A DNA stretch of 64,000 nt, taken from assembly GCF_004346925.1 (NCBI RefSeq), contig NZ_CP031167.1, positions 1,446,001 through 1,510,000 on the forward strand. The letters are read 5' to 3'. This stretch comes from Stenotrophomonas sp. ASS1 (GTDB taxonomy: Bacteria; Pseudomonadota; Gammaproteobacteria; Xanthomonadales; Xanthomonadaceae). How positions within the stretch are numbered: position 1 is the first letter of the stretch; every line of letters begins with the position of its first letter. Below are positions 1-8,973 of this stretch, piece by piece. The translations under genes were made by a program, and so were the position numbers. The notes beneath the pieces are model-generated. The model searched no databases, had not been told where the DNA came from, and was given only the letters and a program-made list of their open reading frames with translations.

Positions 1-705
1 GAACTTGTCCTCGTCCTGCGGGTAGGCGACTTTCACCCCCCACGGCAGGTACATGATCATCAGGGTGACGATGCCGGTGTAGGTGATCATCGCGTGGTAG
101 GGCAGGGCCATCACCGCGCTGACGTTGTGGAAATCGAGCCAGGAACGCAGGCCCTTGTCCTTGCGGAAGGTGAAGAAGTCCTTGAAGATTTTCTTGTGGG
201 TGATGACGCCGGTGATGATTGCCACCAGCATGAACATCGCACAGAAGCCGACCAGATAGCGCGCCCACAGCACCGGGATGTAGTGCAGGTCGAAATGCAG
301 GCGGTAGAAGAAGTCACCGCCCCGGGTTTCGCGCGCTTTCAGTGCCTGGCCGGTGTTCGGGTCCAGCGTGGCATCACCAAAACCACCGCGGCGGCCACGA
401 CTGGGATCGGCCAGCTCCGGTGGCAGCCGCCAGAACATCTGCATCGCCGGGTTGCGCGGCTGCGGCAGGGTGACGAACCAGTTCTCGGCCTGCGTGGCGT
501 TGGCCTGCAGGTAGTCCACCGCACGCTGCGCGGCGACATCGATGCTGACCTGGCTGGACGGCAGTTCCGGTCGCATCCAGCGGCTGATCTCTTCGCGGTA
601 GTAGCTGGCCGTGCCGGCCATGAAGATCAGCAGCAGCAACCAGCCGACCAGCAGGCCGGTCCAGGTGTGCAGCCAGGCCATCGACTGGCGGAATCCGTTC
701 TTCAT
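1..705 (-). CDS. PepSY-associated TM helix protein (partial, 3' end cut by window edge)
   Basis: About 235 N-terminal residues are visible. They show an N-terminal membrane helix after the start MKNGFRQSMAWLHTWTGLL, a periplasmic stretch, and a second helix around residues 130-155. The order and the His-rich helices (HTWTG, HFDLHY, DFHNV) match PepSY_TM family inner-membrane proteins encoded next to siderophore receptors. Some of these are implicated in reduction or release of ferric siderophores. The ATG overlaps the stop of the DUF3649 gene in an ATGA, so the two are translationally coupled and lie in one unit with the receptor upstream. The family call is firm. The exact role is inferred from its neighbours. 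Confidence 0.85.
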   Translation of the reverse strand, partial: MKNGFRQSMAWLHTWTGLLVGWLLLLIFMAGTASYYREEISRWMRPELPSSQVSIDVAAQRAVDYLQANATQAENWFVTLPQPRNPAMQMFWRLPPELADPSRGRRGGFGDATLDPNTGQALKARETRGGDFFYRLHFDLHYIPVLWARYLVGFCAMFMLVAIITGVITHKKIFKDFFTFRKDKGLRSWLDFHNVSAVMALPYHAMITYTGIVTLMIMYLPWGVKVAYPQDEDKF

Positions 706-1055
706 GCCCAGGCCCCCAGCAGGCGCGCAATGGCGGCCATCAGCAGCGCGGGCGCGAGGATGCCGACCCACGCGCGCAGCGCGCTGCGGGTCGCGAACGC
801 CCATAACGCTGCGCAGGCGGCCACCAGGATGGCCAGCAGCATGCCGGTCAGCACGGTCTGGCCGCGTGCGCCGGGCAGCGCAACCGCGCAGAACACGCTG
901 GTCACCGAGGCCAGCGCGTAGCCGCCGAAGATCGCGGCCAGCGAGCGTGACAGCACGCCCCAGCGCGGATTGGAGAAGAAGGTGCGGGGGCTGGCGGTTG
1001 CGGGCGAGCGGTCCACGGCGTTCCTGCAGGTTTCAGTGAAAAGGAACCGGCGCAC
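702..1055 (-). CDS. DUF3649 small membrane protein of iron-uptake operon
   Basis: A protein of about 117 residues with a long hydrophobic core (residues about 35-115, roughly three membrane helices) and no enzyme motif. DUF3649 proteins habitually sit between a TonB siderophore receptor and a PepSY membrane protein, which is the arrangement here. A part in iron-siderophore handling at the inner membrane is therefore inferred, but no biochemical role is known to me. The open frame begins with GTG and has no convincing ribosome site, so the true start may lie up to about 30 codons further in. The stop overlaps the next gene's ATG. Confidence 0.75.
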   Translation of the reverse strand: MRRFLFTETCRNAVDRSPATASPRTFFSNPRWGVLSRSLAAIFGGYALASVTSVFCAVALPGARGQTVLTGMLLAILVAACAALWAFATRSALRAWVGILAPALLMAAIARLLGAWA

Positions 1056-1087
1056 CGCAGCGCGCCGGGGTTGGCCATCCGTGGCCG

Positions 1088-1111
1088 GGCACCGGTCGCA
1101 GAACCGGTGCC
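1088..1111 (-). terminator. Hairpin between receptor and DUF3649 gene (attenuator or processing stem)
   Basis: Perfect 9-bp inverted repeat (1088-1096 pairs with 1103-1111) with a 6-nt loop, 13 nt after the receptor stop on the minus strand. No T-run follows. It is more likely a 3'-end stabiliser or attenuator than a full terminator. It could set unequal expression of receptor and downstream genes. Confidence 0.35.
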
Positions 1112-1123
1112 ATCCATCGAGGG

Positions 1124-3349
1124 TCAGAGCTTCCAGCGCAGTGTCATCGTCACATTGCGCGGTTCGCCCCAGAACACGCCGTCATAGAAACCGACGCGGT
1201 TGTAATACTTCTTGTCCAGCAGGTTGTTCACGTTTACCTGCGCGGTGAAGTTCTCGTTGAAGCGATAGCCCGCCGACAGGTTGAGCAGGTAGATGTCGCC
1301 CTGTTCGATTGCCACGCGGTCGCGCTTGCCGCTGGTCAGGAAATCCGCACGCGGCTTGTTGCTCAGGCTCCAGATTCCGCTCTGCCAGGTGGCGCCACCA
1401 CCCAGCCAGAAGCGGCCTTCAGCACCGCCCGGTCGCCAGCTGGCGTTGAGGCGGAACAGATCGACCGGGACAACGGTGTTCTGGCGCACGCCCTGCGCAC
1501 TGCGGCTGACGGTGTGGGTGAAGCCGGCCGCCAGGTTCCAGTTCTCACCAAGGCTGCCTTGTGCTTCGATCTCCCAGCCCTTGACCTTGTTGCCCTTGCC
1601 GGTGGAGCGGTAGGCACTGACCCCACCCGGCAGCGAGTTTTCCGGCACCGAGTCATCGAGCTCGGCAACGTTGTCCTTCTGGCCCTTGAACACGGCCGCG
1701 GAAGCATTCAGCAGACCGTCGAAGAACTCGGCCTTGACGCCGGCCTCCCACATGTCACCGACCACCGGTTCGAGGTAGTTGTTGTCCCGGTCACGGTAGT
1801 TCTGCGGCTGGAAGATATCGGTGTAGCTGACGTAGCCGCTGAAGTAGCGGTTGAAGTCGTAGATGAAGCCGGCATACGGAGTGAGCGAGTCGTCCGGCTT
1901 GTAGCCGCCACGACGCGTATCGGTCAGGCGACCGGCGGCGTCGTGGGTGTAGTTCCAGGTGCGCGTTTCCCAGCTGCCGTAGCGCGCGCCGAGCACCGCG
2001 GTCAACGGATCGGCCAGCTGCAGGCGCGTCGCCAGATAGGCCGCGCGCTGGCGCAGTTCGTCTTCAGAAGCCAGATAGCCCAGGCGGGTGACCTGCAGCG
2101 GCGCGACGTCGCCGTTCCAGCGATGCCAATCCGGTACACGCGTGTAGCTGTCCGGGTAGGCAGCAGTGTCGGTGGCAGGCACTTCACCCTTGCGCACCGA
2201 TTGGCCGAAACCGAGCACCAGCTCGTGTTCCCGGCCGAACAGCCGGAACGGACCGCCAACGTTGAAGTCGAACACCTGCATATCGCCGTTCTCGCCGAAG
2301 CTGCCGACGAAGGCGCTGATGCCGCTGCCATCGGCATTCGGGTAGCCGGAGGCCCCGTACCACACCGCACCGTCGGTTTCGCGCTTGGAGCGGGTATAGG
2401 CGGCCTTGGCGGTCCAGCCGTTGCCCAACTGCTGCTCAAGGCGTGCGAATGCGCTCTTTTCGATGATCGGCCAACTGCTCCAGCGGGCGGACAGGTTGGT
2501 CGAGCGCGGCAGGTTGGCGGGCTGGCCATCGGACCCCCAGTACGGCACCACGCCCCAGGTCACGCCCGTGGTGCGCGGCGACTGGTATTCGTAGCCGGCC
2601 TCGAGCAGGGTCGTGTCGGTGATGTCGGCCTGGACGATGCCGTAGAACACGTCCTTGTCCAGTTTGTAGACATCGCGGAACGAGTCACTCTGTTGTTTGG
2701 CCGCCACCACGCGCGCGCGGATGCGGCCGTCGAGCGCAACCGGGCCACCGAGGTCGGCCTCCAGGCGCTGGTTGCCCCAACGCCCGAGGGTCAGGTTGGC
2801 GCTCATCTGGAAGCTGTCGGTAGGACGCTTGCGCACGAAGTTGATGGTGCCCGAGGGATCGCCGGCACCGGTGGTCAGGCCGGTTGCGCCGCGCACCACT
2901 TCGATGCGGTCATAGATCACGCTGTCGGTGTTGGTCTTGATGTACCCACCGAAGGTGTTGAGCATCCCATCGACCTGGAAATTGGTGATGTTGTAGCCGC
3001 GCGAGACGTAGTTGATGCGCTCGCTGTCGGTAACCGATACCGCCACGCCGGTGACCTGGCCCATCACATCGGACAGCGAGAACAAGCCCATGTCATCCAG
3101 GCGCTGGCGGGTGACCACGGTCATCGACTGCGGTGTCTGGCGCAGCGACAGGCCGAGCTTGGTGGCCGTGCTGGCACGCTTGACCGTATAGCTGTCGACG
3201 ATATCGCCGTCAGCGGTGACCTGGACCGTATCCAGCGTGCGCGCGGAAGGATCGGCAGTGCCGTCGGCGTGGGCCAGCGGGGCGATCATCAGTGCGGTCA
3301 CGGCCAGGGCCAGCAGAGTGGGACGAGGGTGGTTCAGCGGCATTGCCAT
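1124..3349 (-). CDS. TonB-dependent siderophore receptor
   Basis: A 741-residue outer-membrane receptor. A signal peptide ends near residue 28 (APLAHA, then DGTADPS). A TonB-box-like segment (LDTVQVTA) is at about 39-46, a plug domain with RQTPQSMTVVTRQRLDD and IEVVRGATGLTTGAGDPSG at about 70-170, then a 22-strand barrel ending VTMTLRWKL. The length and the plug motifs match the FpvA/FhuE/FoxA class of ferric hydroxamate or pyoverdine receptors. No N-terminal signalling extension is seen, so it should not work through a FecR/sigma pair. It is first in a unit with the DUF3649 and PepSY genes. A Fur-box-like site lies about 205 bp upstream, which suggests iron repression. The ligand cannot be told from sequence. 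Confidence 0.92.
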   Translation of the reverse strand: MAMPLNHPRPTLLALAVTALMIAPLAHADGTADPSARTLDTVQVTADGDIVDSYTVKRASTATKLGLSLRQTPQSMTVVTRQRLDDMGLFSLSDVMGQVTGVAVSVTDSERINYVSRGYNITNFQVDGMLNTFGGYIKTNTDSVIYDRIEVVRGATGLTTGAGDPSGTINFVRKRPTDSFQMSANLTLGRWGNQRLEADLGGPVALDGRIRARVVAAKQQSDSFRDVYKLDKDVFYGIVQADITDTTLLEAGYEYQSPRTTGVTWGVVPYWGSDGQPANLPRSTNLSARWSSWPIIEKSAFARLEQQLGNGWTAKAAYTRSKRETDGAVWYGASGYPNADGSGISAFVGSFGENGDMQVFDFNVGGPFRLFGREHELVLGFGQSVRKGEVPATDTAAYPDSYTRVPDWHRWNGDVAPLQVTRLGYLASEDELRQRAAYLATRLQLADPLTAVLGARYGSWETRTWNYTHDAAGRLTDTRRGGYKPDDSLTPYAGFIYDFNRYFSGYVSYTDIFQPQNYRDRDNNYLEPVVGDMWEAGVKAEFFDGLLNASAAVFKGQKDNVAELDDSVPENSLPGGVSAYRSTGKGNKVKGWEIEAQGSLGENWNLAAGFTHTVSRSAQGVRQNTVVPVDLFRLNASWRPGGAEGRFWLGGGATWQSGIWSLSNKPRADFLTSGKRDRVAIEQGDIYLLNLSAGYRFNENFTAQVNVNNLLDKKYYNRVGFYDGVFWGEPRNVTMTLRWKL

Positions 3350-3554
3350 CGGTGCGATTCCATGCAGGACGAAACAGGCGATGGAATGCGCAGACGCAGC
3401 AGCCGTGCGCTCCGCGCACGTCGCCCAGCGAGTCCCATCGACGGTGTGCCACCCGTGTAGTGCGGGCGACCCGGTAGTCGGGGGATGTACACGGGCGAAG
3501 GGGCGGGTGGGTGCGTGCTTCCGTGCCCCGCTTGGCTAAGCGTACAACCGATCG

Positions 3555-3573
3555 GCAAATGATAGGCATTCGC
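3555..3573. promoter_or_regulatory. Putative Fur box upstream of the siderophore receptor
   Basis: This 19-bp site matches the E. coli Fur consensus at 13 of 19 positions, including the core AATGATA and CATT blocks. It lies about 205 bp upstream of the receptor start. That implies either a long leader or a promoter inside the AT-rich stretch 3541-3600. Binding is inferred from sequence and context only. Confidence 0.5.
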
Positions 3574-3640
3574 ATTTCGTTAATCAAGCGTGACGAATTC
3601 CGTCTCCACGCAGGGCGTGGATCGACTGCCGGATGGGGTC

Positions 3641-4927
3641 CTAGAACCTGAACACCACCGTCGCGGCGTGCAGCAGCAGGCCGATCAGGCCGCCCACCAG
3701 GGTGCCGTTGAAGCGGATGAACTGCAGGTCGCGGCCCACGCTCAGTTCCAGCTGTTCGACCAGATGCCGTTCGTCCCAGCTCTTCACGGTCTGCGCGATA
3801 TGCGTGGTCACGCCTTCGCGCAGGCGGCCGGTGAGGCGCTGGGCGCCCTCCAGAAGATGCTGGTTCAGCGCGTCGCGCAGGGCCGGGTCGGCCTGCAGGC
3901 TGCTGCCCAGTGACGCGAGGCTGCGCTGCAGGTGGCCGACCAGCGCCGAATCCTCACGCTGCAGGTCGGCACGCAGGCTGGCATGGATGCGCGCCCACAG
4001 CCCCTGCACGTACTCCTGCAGGGCAGGGTGGTCGATCATTTCCTGTTTGAGCTGTTCGATGCGCTCGGCCAGGGCCGGGTCCTCGCGCAGGCGCTGCACG
4101 TAGTTCTGCAGCCAGCTCTCGTAGTCCTGGCGCAGCGGATGCTGCGGCTCGGCCAGCACCTGCTGCAGTTCTTCCAGCACCGCCCGCGCCAGTCGCTCGG
4201 CCAGGCTGTCGCCGATCTCGTCGATCGGCTTGACCCAGTTCACCGTGCTCGACAGCGTCGGCCACTCGCGCTGGATGTAACGCACGATCAGCTGCGAGGC
4301 GCGCTCCTTAACTTCCGGCTGCTCCAGCCAGCGCCCCAAGCGCTGCAGGCCCTCGTCCAGCACGCGCTGGTGGCGCCCATCGGCGGTCAGCAGGGCCAGC
4401 AGCTCACCGGCGGTGGCGGCGGCATTCCACTGCCGCAGCTGCTGCACCACGAAGGCGTGCAGCTGCCGACGCACCGCGGTTTCGTCGAAGAAGTCCAGTG
4501 CCTGCAGGGCCCAGCCGCGGGCCATGTCGGCCAGCATCCGCGAACGTGCAGGGTCGGCCAGCCAACTGCCGAGACGGCTGGCCGGGTCGAATACCTGCAG
4601 CTTTGCCAAGAGAACCTGTGGTTCAAGGAACTGGTCGCGCACGAACAGGGCCAGGCTGTCGCCGATGCGTTCCTTGCTGCGTGGGATGATTGCCGTATGC
4701 GGGATCGGCAGGCCCATCGGCCGCCGGAACAGCGCGACGACCGCGAACCAGTCGGCCAGTGCGCCCACGGCCGCTGCTTCGCAGAAGGCCGAAACCCACG
4801 CCCAGATGCCGCGCTCGCCTTGCCAGTGGCTGATCGCGAAACCGGCCAGCATCAACAGCAGCAGTCCCAGCGCGAGGGCTTTCAGGCGCCGCAGCTGTGC
4901 GCGGCGCGGATCGTTGGCAGACGTCAT
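3641..4927 (-). CDS. DUF445 (YjiN-like) membrane protein
   Basis: A 428-residue protein of the DUF445 family. Two membrane helices lie at about 16-35 and 45-66 and are followed by the family hallmark around ALADWFAVVALFRRPMGLPIPHTAIIP. A long, mostly helical soluble region follows, and a last hydrophobic segment (GTLVGGLIGLLLHAATVVF) is at the C-terminus. The function is unknown across the family. The gene stands alone on the minus strand, with a SMAG pair upstream and a 290-bp gap to the receptor promoter downstream. The length is normal and no damage is seen. Confidence 0.85.
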   Translation of the reverse strand: MTSANDPRRAQLRRLKALALGLLLLMLAGFAISHWQGERGIWAWVSAFCEAAAVGALADWFAVVALFRRPMGLPIPHTAIIPRSKERIGDSLALFVRDQFLEPQVLLAKLQVFDPASRLGSWLADPARSRMLADMARGWALQALDFFDETAVRRQLHAFVVQQLRQWNAAATAGELLALLTADGRHQRVLDEGLQRLGRWLEQPEVKERASQLIVRYIQREWPTLSSTVNWVKPIDEIGDSLAERLARAVLEELQQVLAEPQHPLRQDYESWLQNYVQRLREDPALAERIEQLKQEMIDHPALQEYVQGLWARIHASLRADLQREDSALVGHLQRSLASLGSSLQADPALRDALNQHLLEGAQRLTGRLREGVTTHIAQTVKSWDERHLVEQLELSVGRDLQFIRFNGTLVGGLIGLLLHAATVVFRF

Positions 4928-4961
4928 GCCGGAAGTCTAACCGGCACGGCATGAGCATCTG

Positions 4962-5037
4962 GTAGTGCCGGCCGCTGGCCGGCATCCGCAACGCACCCGG
5001 AACGTTCATGGGGTTGCCGGCCAGCGGCCGGCACTAC
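4962..5037. repeat. SMAG repeat pair, inverted
   Basis: Two 23-bp copies of the same GTAG-headed palindrome (4962-4984 forward, 5015-5037 reverse complement) are separated by 30 bp. The transcript would fold into either two small hairpins or one large cruciform. This is the typical dimer form of SMAG, the REP-like family of S. maltophilia. It lies between two minus-strand genes. Confidence 0.85.
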
Positions 5038-5045
5038 CCGTTGGT

Positions 5046-5924
5046 TCAGAGCGCTTCGAGCTGCTTGCGCAACGCAGCCAGCTGCGCGCGCAGGGTGTCG
5101 TTCTCGCGGGTCAGCGCGACCACGCGGCGGCGCAGCGCCGGGGCATCCTCGCCCAGCTGCTCCAGTGCCGACAGCACCTCGGCGTCGCGGCTGGCGATCT
5201 GCTCTTCGTCCGCTTCCTCGAAGTCCATCTCGGCTGCTTCCGGCTTCGGTGCGCGCGGCTTGCGCTTGGACTCGCGCACGCGCTTGGCGGCCTGCTTCAG
5301 CTCATCCTTGCCACCGGCGGCAGCGGCGCGCTGCTCGTCTTCCGGCAGGTCGGCCACGGCAGCAGCAGCGCTGATCGAGATCACGCCGGCCTTCACCGCT
5401 TCCACCACCTCGGCCGCGGCCTGGGCGTGGATGCGTTCGATCATGCCGACCTGGCTGGTGCTCAGCTTGGCCTCGCGGGCCAGCTCGGCGCGGCTGATCT
5501 TCGGTGCCGGTTCCCACGGCGGGCTGTCCTCACCCGCGTCCTCGATGGCTTCGGCGGTGCCGTCGCTCTCTCGCTGCAGCTGCGCCTGCTCGATCTGCTT
5601 GCGGGCGGCCAGGATGTCGCGCTTGCGCAGCGCCAGCACGCCGCGCTGGAAGTCGGACACGCTGCGGCGGCCCAGGTGCTGCTCGATCATCCACAGGTGC
5701 ACGTCTTCCATGCTCTGGAAGCGGGTGTTCTGCACGGTGTTGAAGGGCAGGCCATGCTTCTGGCAGATGCCGAAACGGTTGTGGCCATCGACCAGCACAT
5801 CACCCCACAGCACCAGCGCATCGCGGCAGCCTTCGGCCAGGATGCTGCGCTCCAGCGCGTCATGTTCGTCCGCGGTCAGCGGGTCGATGTAGGCCTTGAG
5901 TTCTTCTTTGACGACGATATCCAT
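5046..5924 (-). CDS. Orphan ParB/Srx-fold DNA-binding-like protein
   Basis: About 292 residues. The N-terminal part (1-100) carries a ParB/sulfiredoxin-fold domain with DGHNRFGICQKHGLPF, the family's version of the ParB box. An HTH-like region with KLSTSQVGMIERIHAQ is near 165-180. An Ala/Glu-rich linker and a C-terminal coiled coil (VVALTRENDTLRAQLAALRKQ) follow. Similar proteins are annotated as plasmid replication/partition-related. No parA or parS-like cluster is nearby, so chromosome partition is unlikely, and its target and any nuclease or CTPase activity are unknown. I chose the ATG at 5924 (MDIVVKEELK) over a GTG two codons upstream because relatives begin this way. Confidence 0.75.
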   Translation of the reverse strand: MDIVVKEELKAYIDPLTADEHDALERSILAEGCRDALVLWGDVLVDGHNRFGICQKHGLPFNTVQNTRFQSMEDVHLWMIEQHLGRRSVSDFQRGVLALRKRDILAARKQIEQAQLQRESDGTAEAIEDAGEDSPPWEPAPKISRAELAREAKLSTSQVGMIERIHAQAAAEVVEAVKAGVISISAAAAVADLPEDEQRAAAAGGKDELKQAAKRVRESKRKPRAPKPEAAEMDFEEADEEQIASRDAEVLSALEQLGEDAPALRRRVVALTRENDTLRAQLAALRKQLEAL

Positions 5925-5987
5925 GGGCACGGCAGCGAGCAGGAGCGGAACCGCCCATTGTACCCGCTCGCCACCGCCGGCCCGGGC

Positions 5988-7340
5988 TCAGGCGGTGGCC
6001 CGGATCATCTCGCCCAGGGTGCTGGTGATCTGGTCGATCTGCGCCTTGTCCACGATCAGTGGTGGCGACAGCGCGATGATGTCGCCGGTACAGCGCACCA
6101 GCAGCCGGCCGTCCTGGAAGCAGCGCCGGAACACTTCGTAGCCGCGGCTGCCGGGGGCATCGCGGCGCGGTGTCAGCTCGACCGCGCCGACCAGCCCGAA
6201 GTTGCGGATGTCGATCACGTTGGGCAGGCCCTGCAGCGCATGCAGCCGTTCCTGCCAGTATTCGCCCAGCTCGATGGCACGCTCGAACAGGCGCTCCTCG
6301 GCATAGACCTCCAGCGTGGCCAGCGCTGCGGCGCAGGCCAGCGGATGGCCGGAATGGGTATAGCCATGGAACAGCTCGATGGCCTGCGGCGGTGCCTGCA
6401 TCAGGGTTGCGTGCACGGCGTCGCTGGCCAGCACGCCACCCAGCGGTACCGCGCCGTTGCTGACCGCCTTGGCGAAGGTCAGCAGGTCCGGGGTGACCCC
6501 GAAGCGCTGCGCGGCGAAGGGCATGCCGACCCGGCCGAAACCGGTGATGACCTCGTCGAACACCAGCAGGATGCCGTGGTGGTCGCACAGCTCGCGCAGG
6601 CGCTGCAGGTAGCCGGGCGCGGGCAGGATCACCCCGGCCGAACCGGCAATGGGCTCGACGAACACCGCCGCGATGGTCGAGGCATCGTGCAGCGCGATCA
6701 GCCGTTCCAGGTCGTCGGCCAGCTCCGCGCCCTGGCGTGGCAGGCCCTTGCTGAACGCATTGCGCGGCAGGTCCAGGGTATGCCGCAGGTAGTCCACGCC
6801 GCCCAACTGCAGGCCGAACGCCCTGCGGTTGTTGGGCAGCCCACCCAGCGCCATGCCGCCGAAACCGACCCCGTGGTAAGCCTTCTCGCGGCTGATGAAG
6901 CGGGTGCGCTGGCCCTCGCCACGCTGGCGGTGATAGGCCAGCGCGATCTTCATCGCGGTATCCACCGCCTCGGAGCCGGAGCTGGTGAAGAACACATGGT
7001 TGAGCGGGGCAGGCGCCAGTGCGGCCAGCCGCTGCGCCAGTGCGAAGGCCGGCGGCGAGCCCATCTGGAAGGCCGGCGAATAGTCGAGCGTGCGTGCCTG
7101 CTCGACGATGGCCTCGACGATGCGCGGGCGGGCGTGGCCGGCGTTGCAGCACCACAGGCCGGCGGTGCCGTCGAGGATCTGGCGGCCGTCGACGTCCTCG
7201 TAGTGCATGCCTTCGGCGCGTACCAGCATGCGCGGGGCGGCCTTGTACTGGCGGTTGGCGGTGAACGGCATCCAGTACGCGTCCAGTGACTCGGGACGCT
7301 GGGTGGCCAGGTCGTGCAGGTCGCTTTCGGGACGCTTCAT
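5988..7340 (-). CDS. Omega-amino acid:pyruvate (beta-alanine/GABA-type) aminotransferase, class III
   Basis: A 450-residue PLP enzyme of aminotransferase fold I, class III. The N-terminus (YWMPFTANRQY) and GTAGLWCCNAGHARP match beta-alanine:pyruvate transaminases such as Pseudomonas BauA. VFDEVITGFGRVG binds the cofactor and LLTFAKAVSNGAVPLGG holds the Schiff-base lysine. The start at 7340 is set by GGAG about 6 nt upstream; an upstream in-frame start has none. It is divergent from puuC with 104 bp between them. In this locus no other GABA transaminase is seen, so it may fill the PuuE role (GABA to succinate semialdehyde), use beta-alanine, or act on putrescine directly. The enzyme class is firm and the substrate is inferred. 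Confidence 0.85.
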   Translation of the reverse strand: MKRPESDLHDLATQRPESLDAYWMPFTANRQYKAAPRMLVRAEGMHYEDVDGRQILDGTAGLWCCNAGHARPRIVEAIVEQARTLDYSPAFQMGSPPAFALAQRLAALAPAPLNHVFFTSSGSEAVDTAMKIALAYHRQRGEGQRTRFISREKAYHGVGFGGMALGGLPNNRRAFGLQLGGVDYLRHTLDLPRNAFSKGLPRQGAELADDLERLIALHDASTIAAVFVEPIAGSAGVILPAPGYLQRLRELCDHHGILLVFDEVITGFGRVGMPFAAQRFGVTPDLLTFAKAVSNGAVPLGGVLASDAVHATLMQAPPQAIELFHGYTHSGHPLACAAALATLEVYAEERLFERAIELGEYWQERLHALQGLPNVIDIRNFGLVGAVELTPRRDAPGSRGYEVFRRCFQDGRLLVRCTGDIIALSPPLIVDKAQIDQITSTLGEMIRATA

Positions 7341-7444
7341 GCCAGCTCCATCGGGTCCGATGCGACGAATGTAGCGCAGCCGCGTCACGGCGGAGTCGCG
7401 GCGGCCCCGGTATAACCAGGGCTCGTTGAATGTTGGAGCTTCCC

Positions 7445-8941
7445 ATGGCCGATTTCCCCGACCGCAGCCATTGGCAGGCGCTGGCCCTCCAGCTGTCGAT
7501 GCCGGGCCAGGCCTTCATCGACGGCCGCTATGTCGATGCCGCCAGCGGCGTCCGCTTCGACTGCATCAGCCCAATCGACGGTCGCGTGCTGGGCGCGGTT
7601 GCCGACTGTGACGCGCAGGATGTCGAGCGCGCGGTGCTGGCCGCGCGGCGCAGCTTCGAGGCGGGCCACTGGTCGCAGGCGAGCCCGGCGCATCGCAAGC
7701 GCGTGTTGCTGGCGCTGGCCGCGCTGGTGGAGAAGCACGCCGATGAGCTGGCGCTGCTGGAAACCCTGGACATGGGCAAGCCGGTGCGTGACGCACGCCG
7801 TATCGACCTGCCCGGCGTGGTGCGGTGCCTGAGCTGGACCGCCGAAGCGGTGGACAAGCTGTACGGCGAGATCGCGCCGACTGGCCCGCACGAACTCGGA
7901 CTGGTCACCCGCGAAGCCGCGGGCGTGGTGGCGGCCATCGTGCCGTGGAATTTCCCGTTGCTGATGGCCTGTTGGAAGATCGCGCCGGCGCTGGCGATGG
8001 GCAACTCGGTGGTGCTCAAGCCTTCGGAGCGGTCGCCGCTGAGTGCGCTGCGGCTGGGGGCGCTGGCCGCCGAGGCGGGCCTGCCGGAGGGCGTGCTGAA
8101 CGTGCTGCCGGGCCATGGCGCGCGCGTTGGCGAACCGCTGGCCCTGCACATGGACGTGGATGTGTTGGCGTTCACCGGTTCCACTGCCACCGGCGCGAAG
8201 CTGCTGGAGTATTCCGGGCGATCCAACCTCAAGCGGGTCTGGCTGGAATGCGGCGGCAAGAGCCCGCACGTGGTGTTCGCCGACGCTCCCGATCTGGACG
8301 CGGCGGCCAAGGCCGTGGCGCAGGGCATCTTCTTCAACCAGGGCGAAGTCTGTACCGCCGGGTCGCGCTTGCTGGTGCAGCGCTCGATCCGTGAGGATTT
8401 CGTGCACCAGGTGGTTGCTTATGGCCAGCACATGCAGCCGCAGCATCCGCTGGACGCCGACGCGCCGATGGGCGCGCTGGTGGACGCCGCGCATCTGGAC
8501 AAGGTGATGGACGACATCGCACGCGCCGAAGTCGAGGGTGCCCGCCTGTTGCTGGGTGGCCATCGTGCCGAGGTGGAGGCGGGTGGCAGCTATGTGCAGC
8601 CGACGGTGTTCGACCAGGTGCGCCCGGAGCAGGCCTTGGCACGCGAGGAAGTGTTCGGGCCGGTGCTGGCGGTGCTCGGTTTCGACGACGAGGCCGAAGC
8701 GGTGCGCCTGGCCAACGACAGCCGATACGGACTGGCCGCCGGTCTCTGGACACGCGATCTGGGCCGCGCGCATCGGGTTGCGCGCCAGCTGCGCGCCGGC
8801 AGCGTATGGGTGAACGGCTGGGATGGCGGCGACATGACCGCACCGTTTGGTGGTTACAAGCAGTCCGGCAACGGCCGGGACAAATCGCTGCACGCCTTCG
8901 ACAAGTACAGCGAAATCAAGGCCACCTGGATCCAGTTGTAA
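7445..8941 (+). CDS. puuC: Gamma-glutamyl-gamma-aminobutyraldehyde dehydrogenase
   Basis: A 498-residue NAD(P)+ aldehyde dehydrogenase. It has IVPWNFPLL at 165-173, the general base Glu268 in WLECGGKS, and the nucleophile Cys303 in NQGEVCTAGSRL. The C-terminal GGYKQSGNGRDKSLHAFDKY is characteristic of the PuuC subfamily. It oxidises the aldehyde made by PuuB to gamma-glutamyl-GABA, and PuuC-type enzymes also take other amino-aldehydes. The ATG at 7445 is preceded by GGAG at 7435-7438; an in-frame start five codons upstream would swallow that site. It is divergent from the aminotransferase, about 8.4 kb from puuB, and a triple SMAG cluster follows the stop. Confidence 0.92.
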   Translation: MADFPDRSHWQALALQLSMPGQAFIDGRYVDAASGVRFDCISPIDGRVLGAVADCDAQDVERAVLAARRSFEAGHWSQASPAHRKRVLLALAALVEKHADELALLETLDMGKPVRDARRIDLPGVVRCLSWTAEAVDKLYGEIAPTGPHELGLVTREAAGVVAAIVPWNFPLLMACWKIAPALAMGNSVVLKPSERSPLSALRLGALAAEAGLPEGVLNVLPGHGARVGEPLALHMDVDVLAFTGSTATGAKLLEYSGRSNLKRVWLECGGKSPHVVFADAPDLDAAAKAVAQGIFFNQGEVCTAGSRLLVQRSIREDFVHQVVAYGQHMQPQHPLDADAPMGALVDAAHLDKVMDDIARAEVEGARLLLGGHRAEVEAGGSYVQPTVFDQVRPEQALAREEVFGPVLAVLGFDDEAEAVRLANDSRYGLAAGLWTRDLGRAHRVARQLRAGSVWVNGWDGGDMTAPFGGYKQSGNGRDKSLHAFDKYSEIKATWIQL

Positions 8942-8973
8942 CGACGCGGCTGCTTGACCACTGTTCGCTCTTT

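Noticed and set aside
1514..3460. Long plus-strand open frame opposite the siderophore receptor
   Set aside because: Antisense shadow of a well-supported TonB receptor. Similar long shadows over 4965-7289, 7385-8893, 19456-21075 and 25856-27115 are rejected for the same reason.
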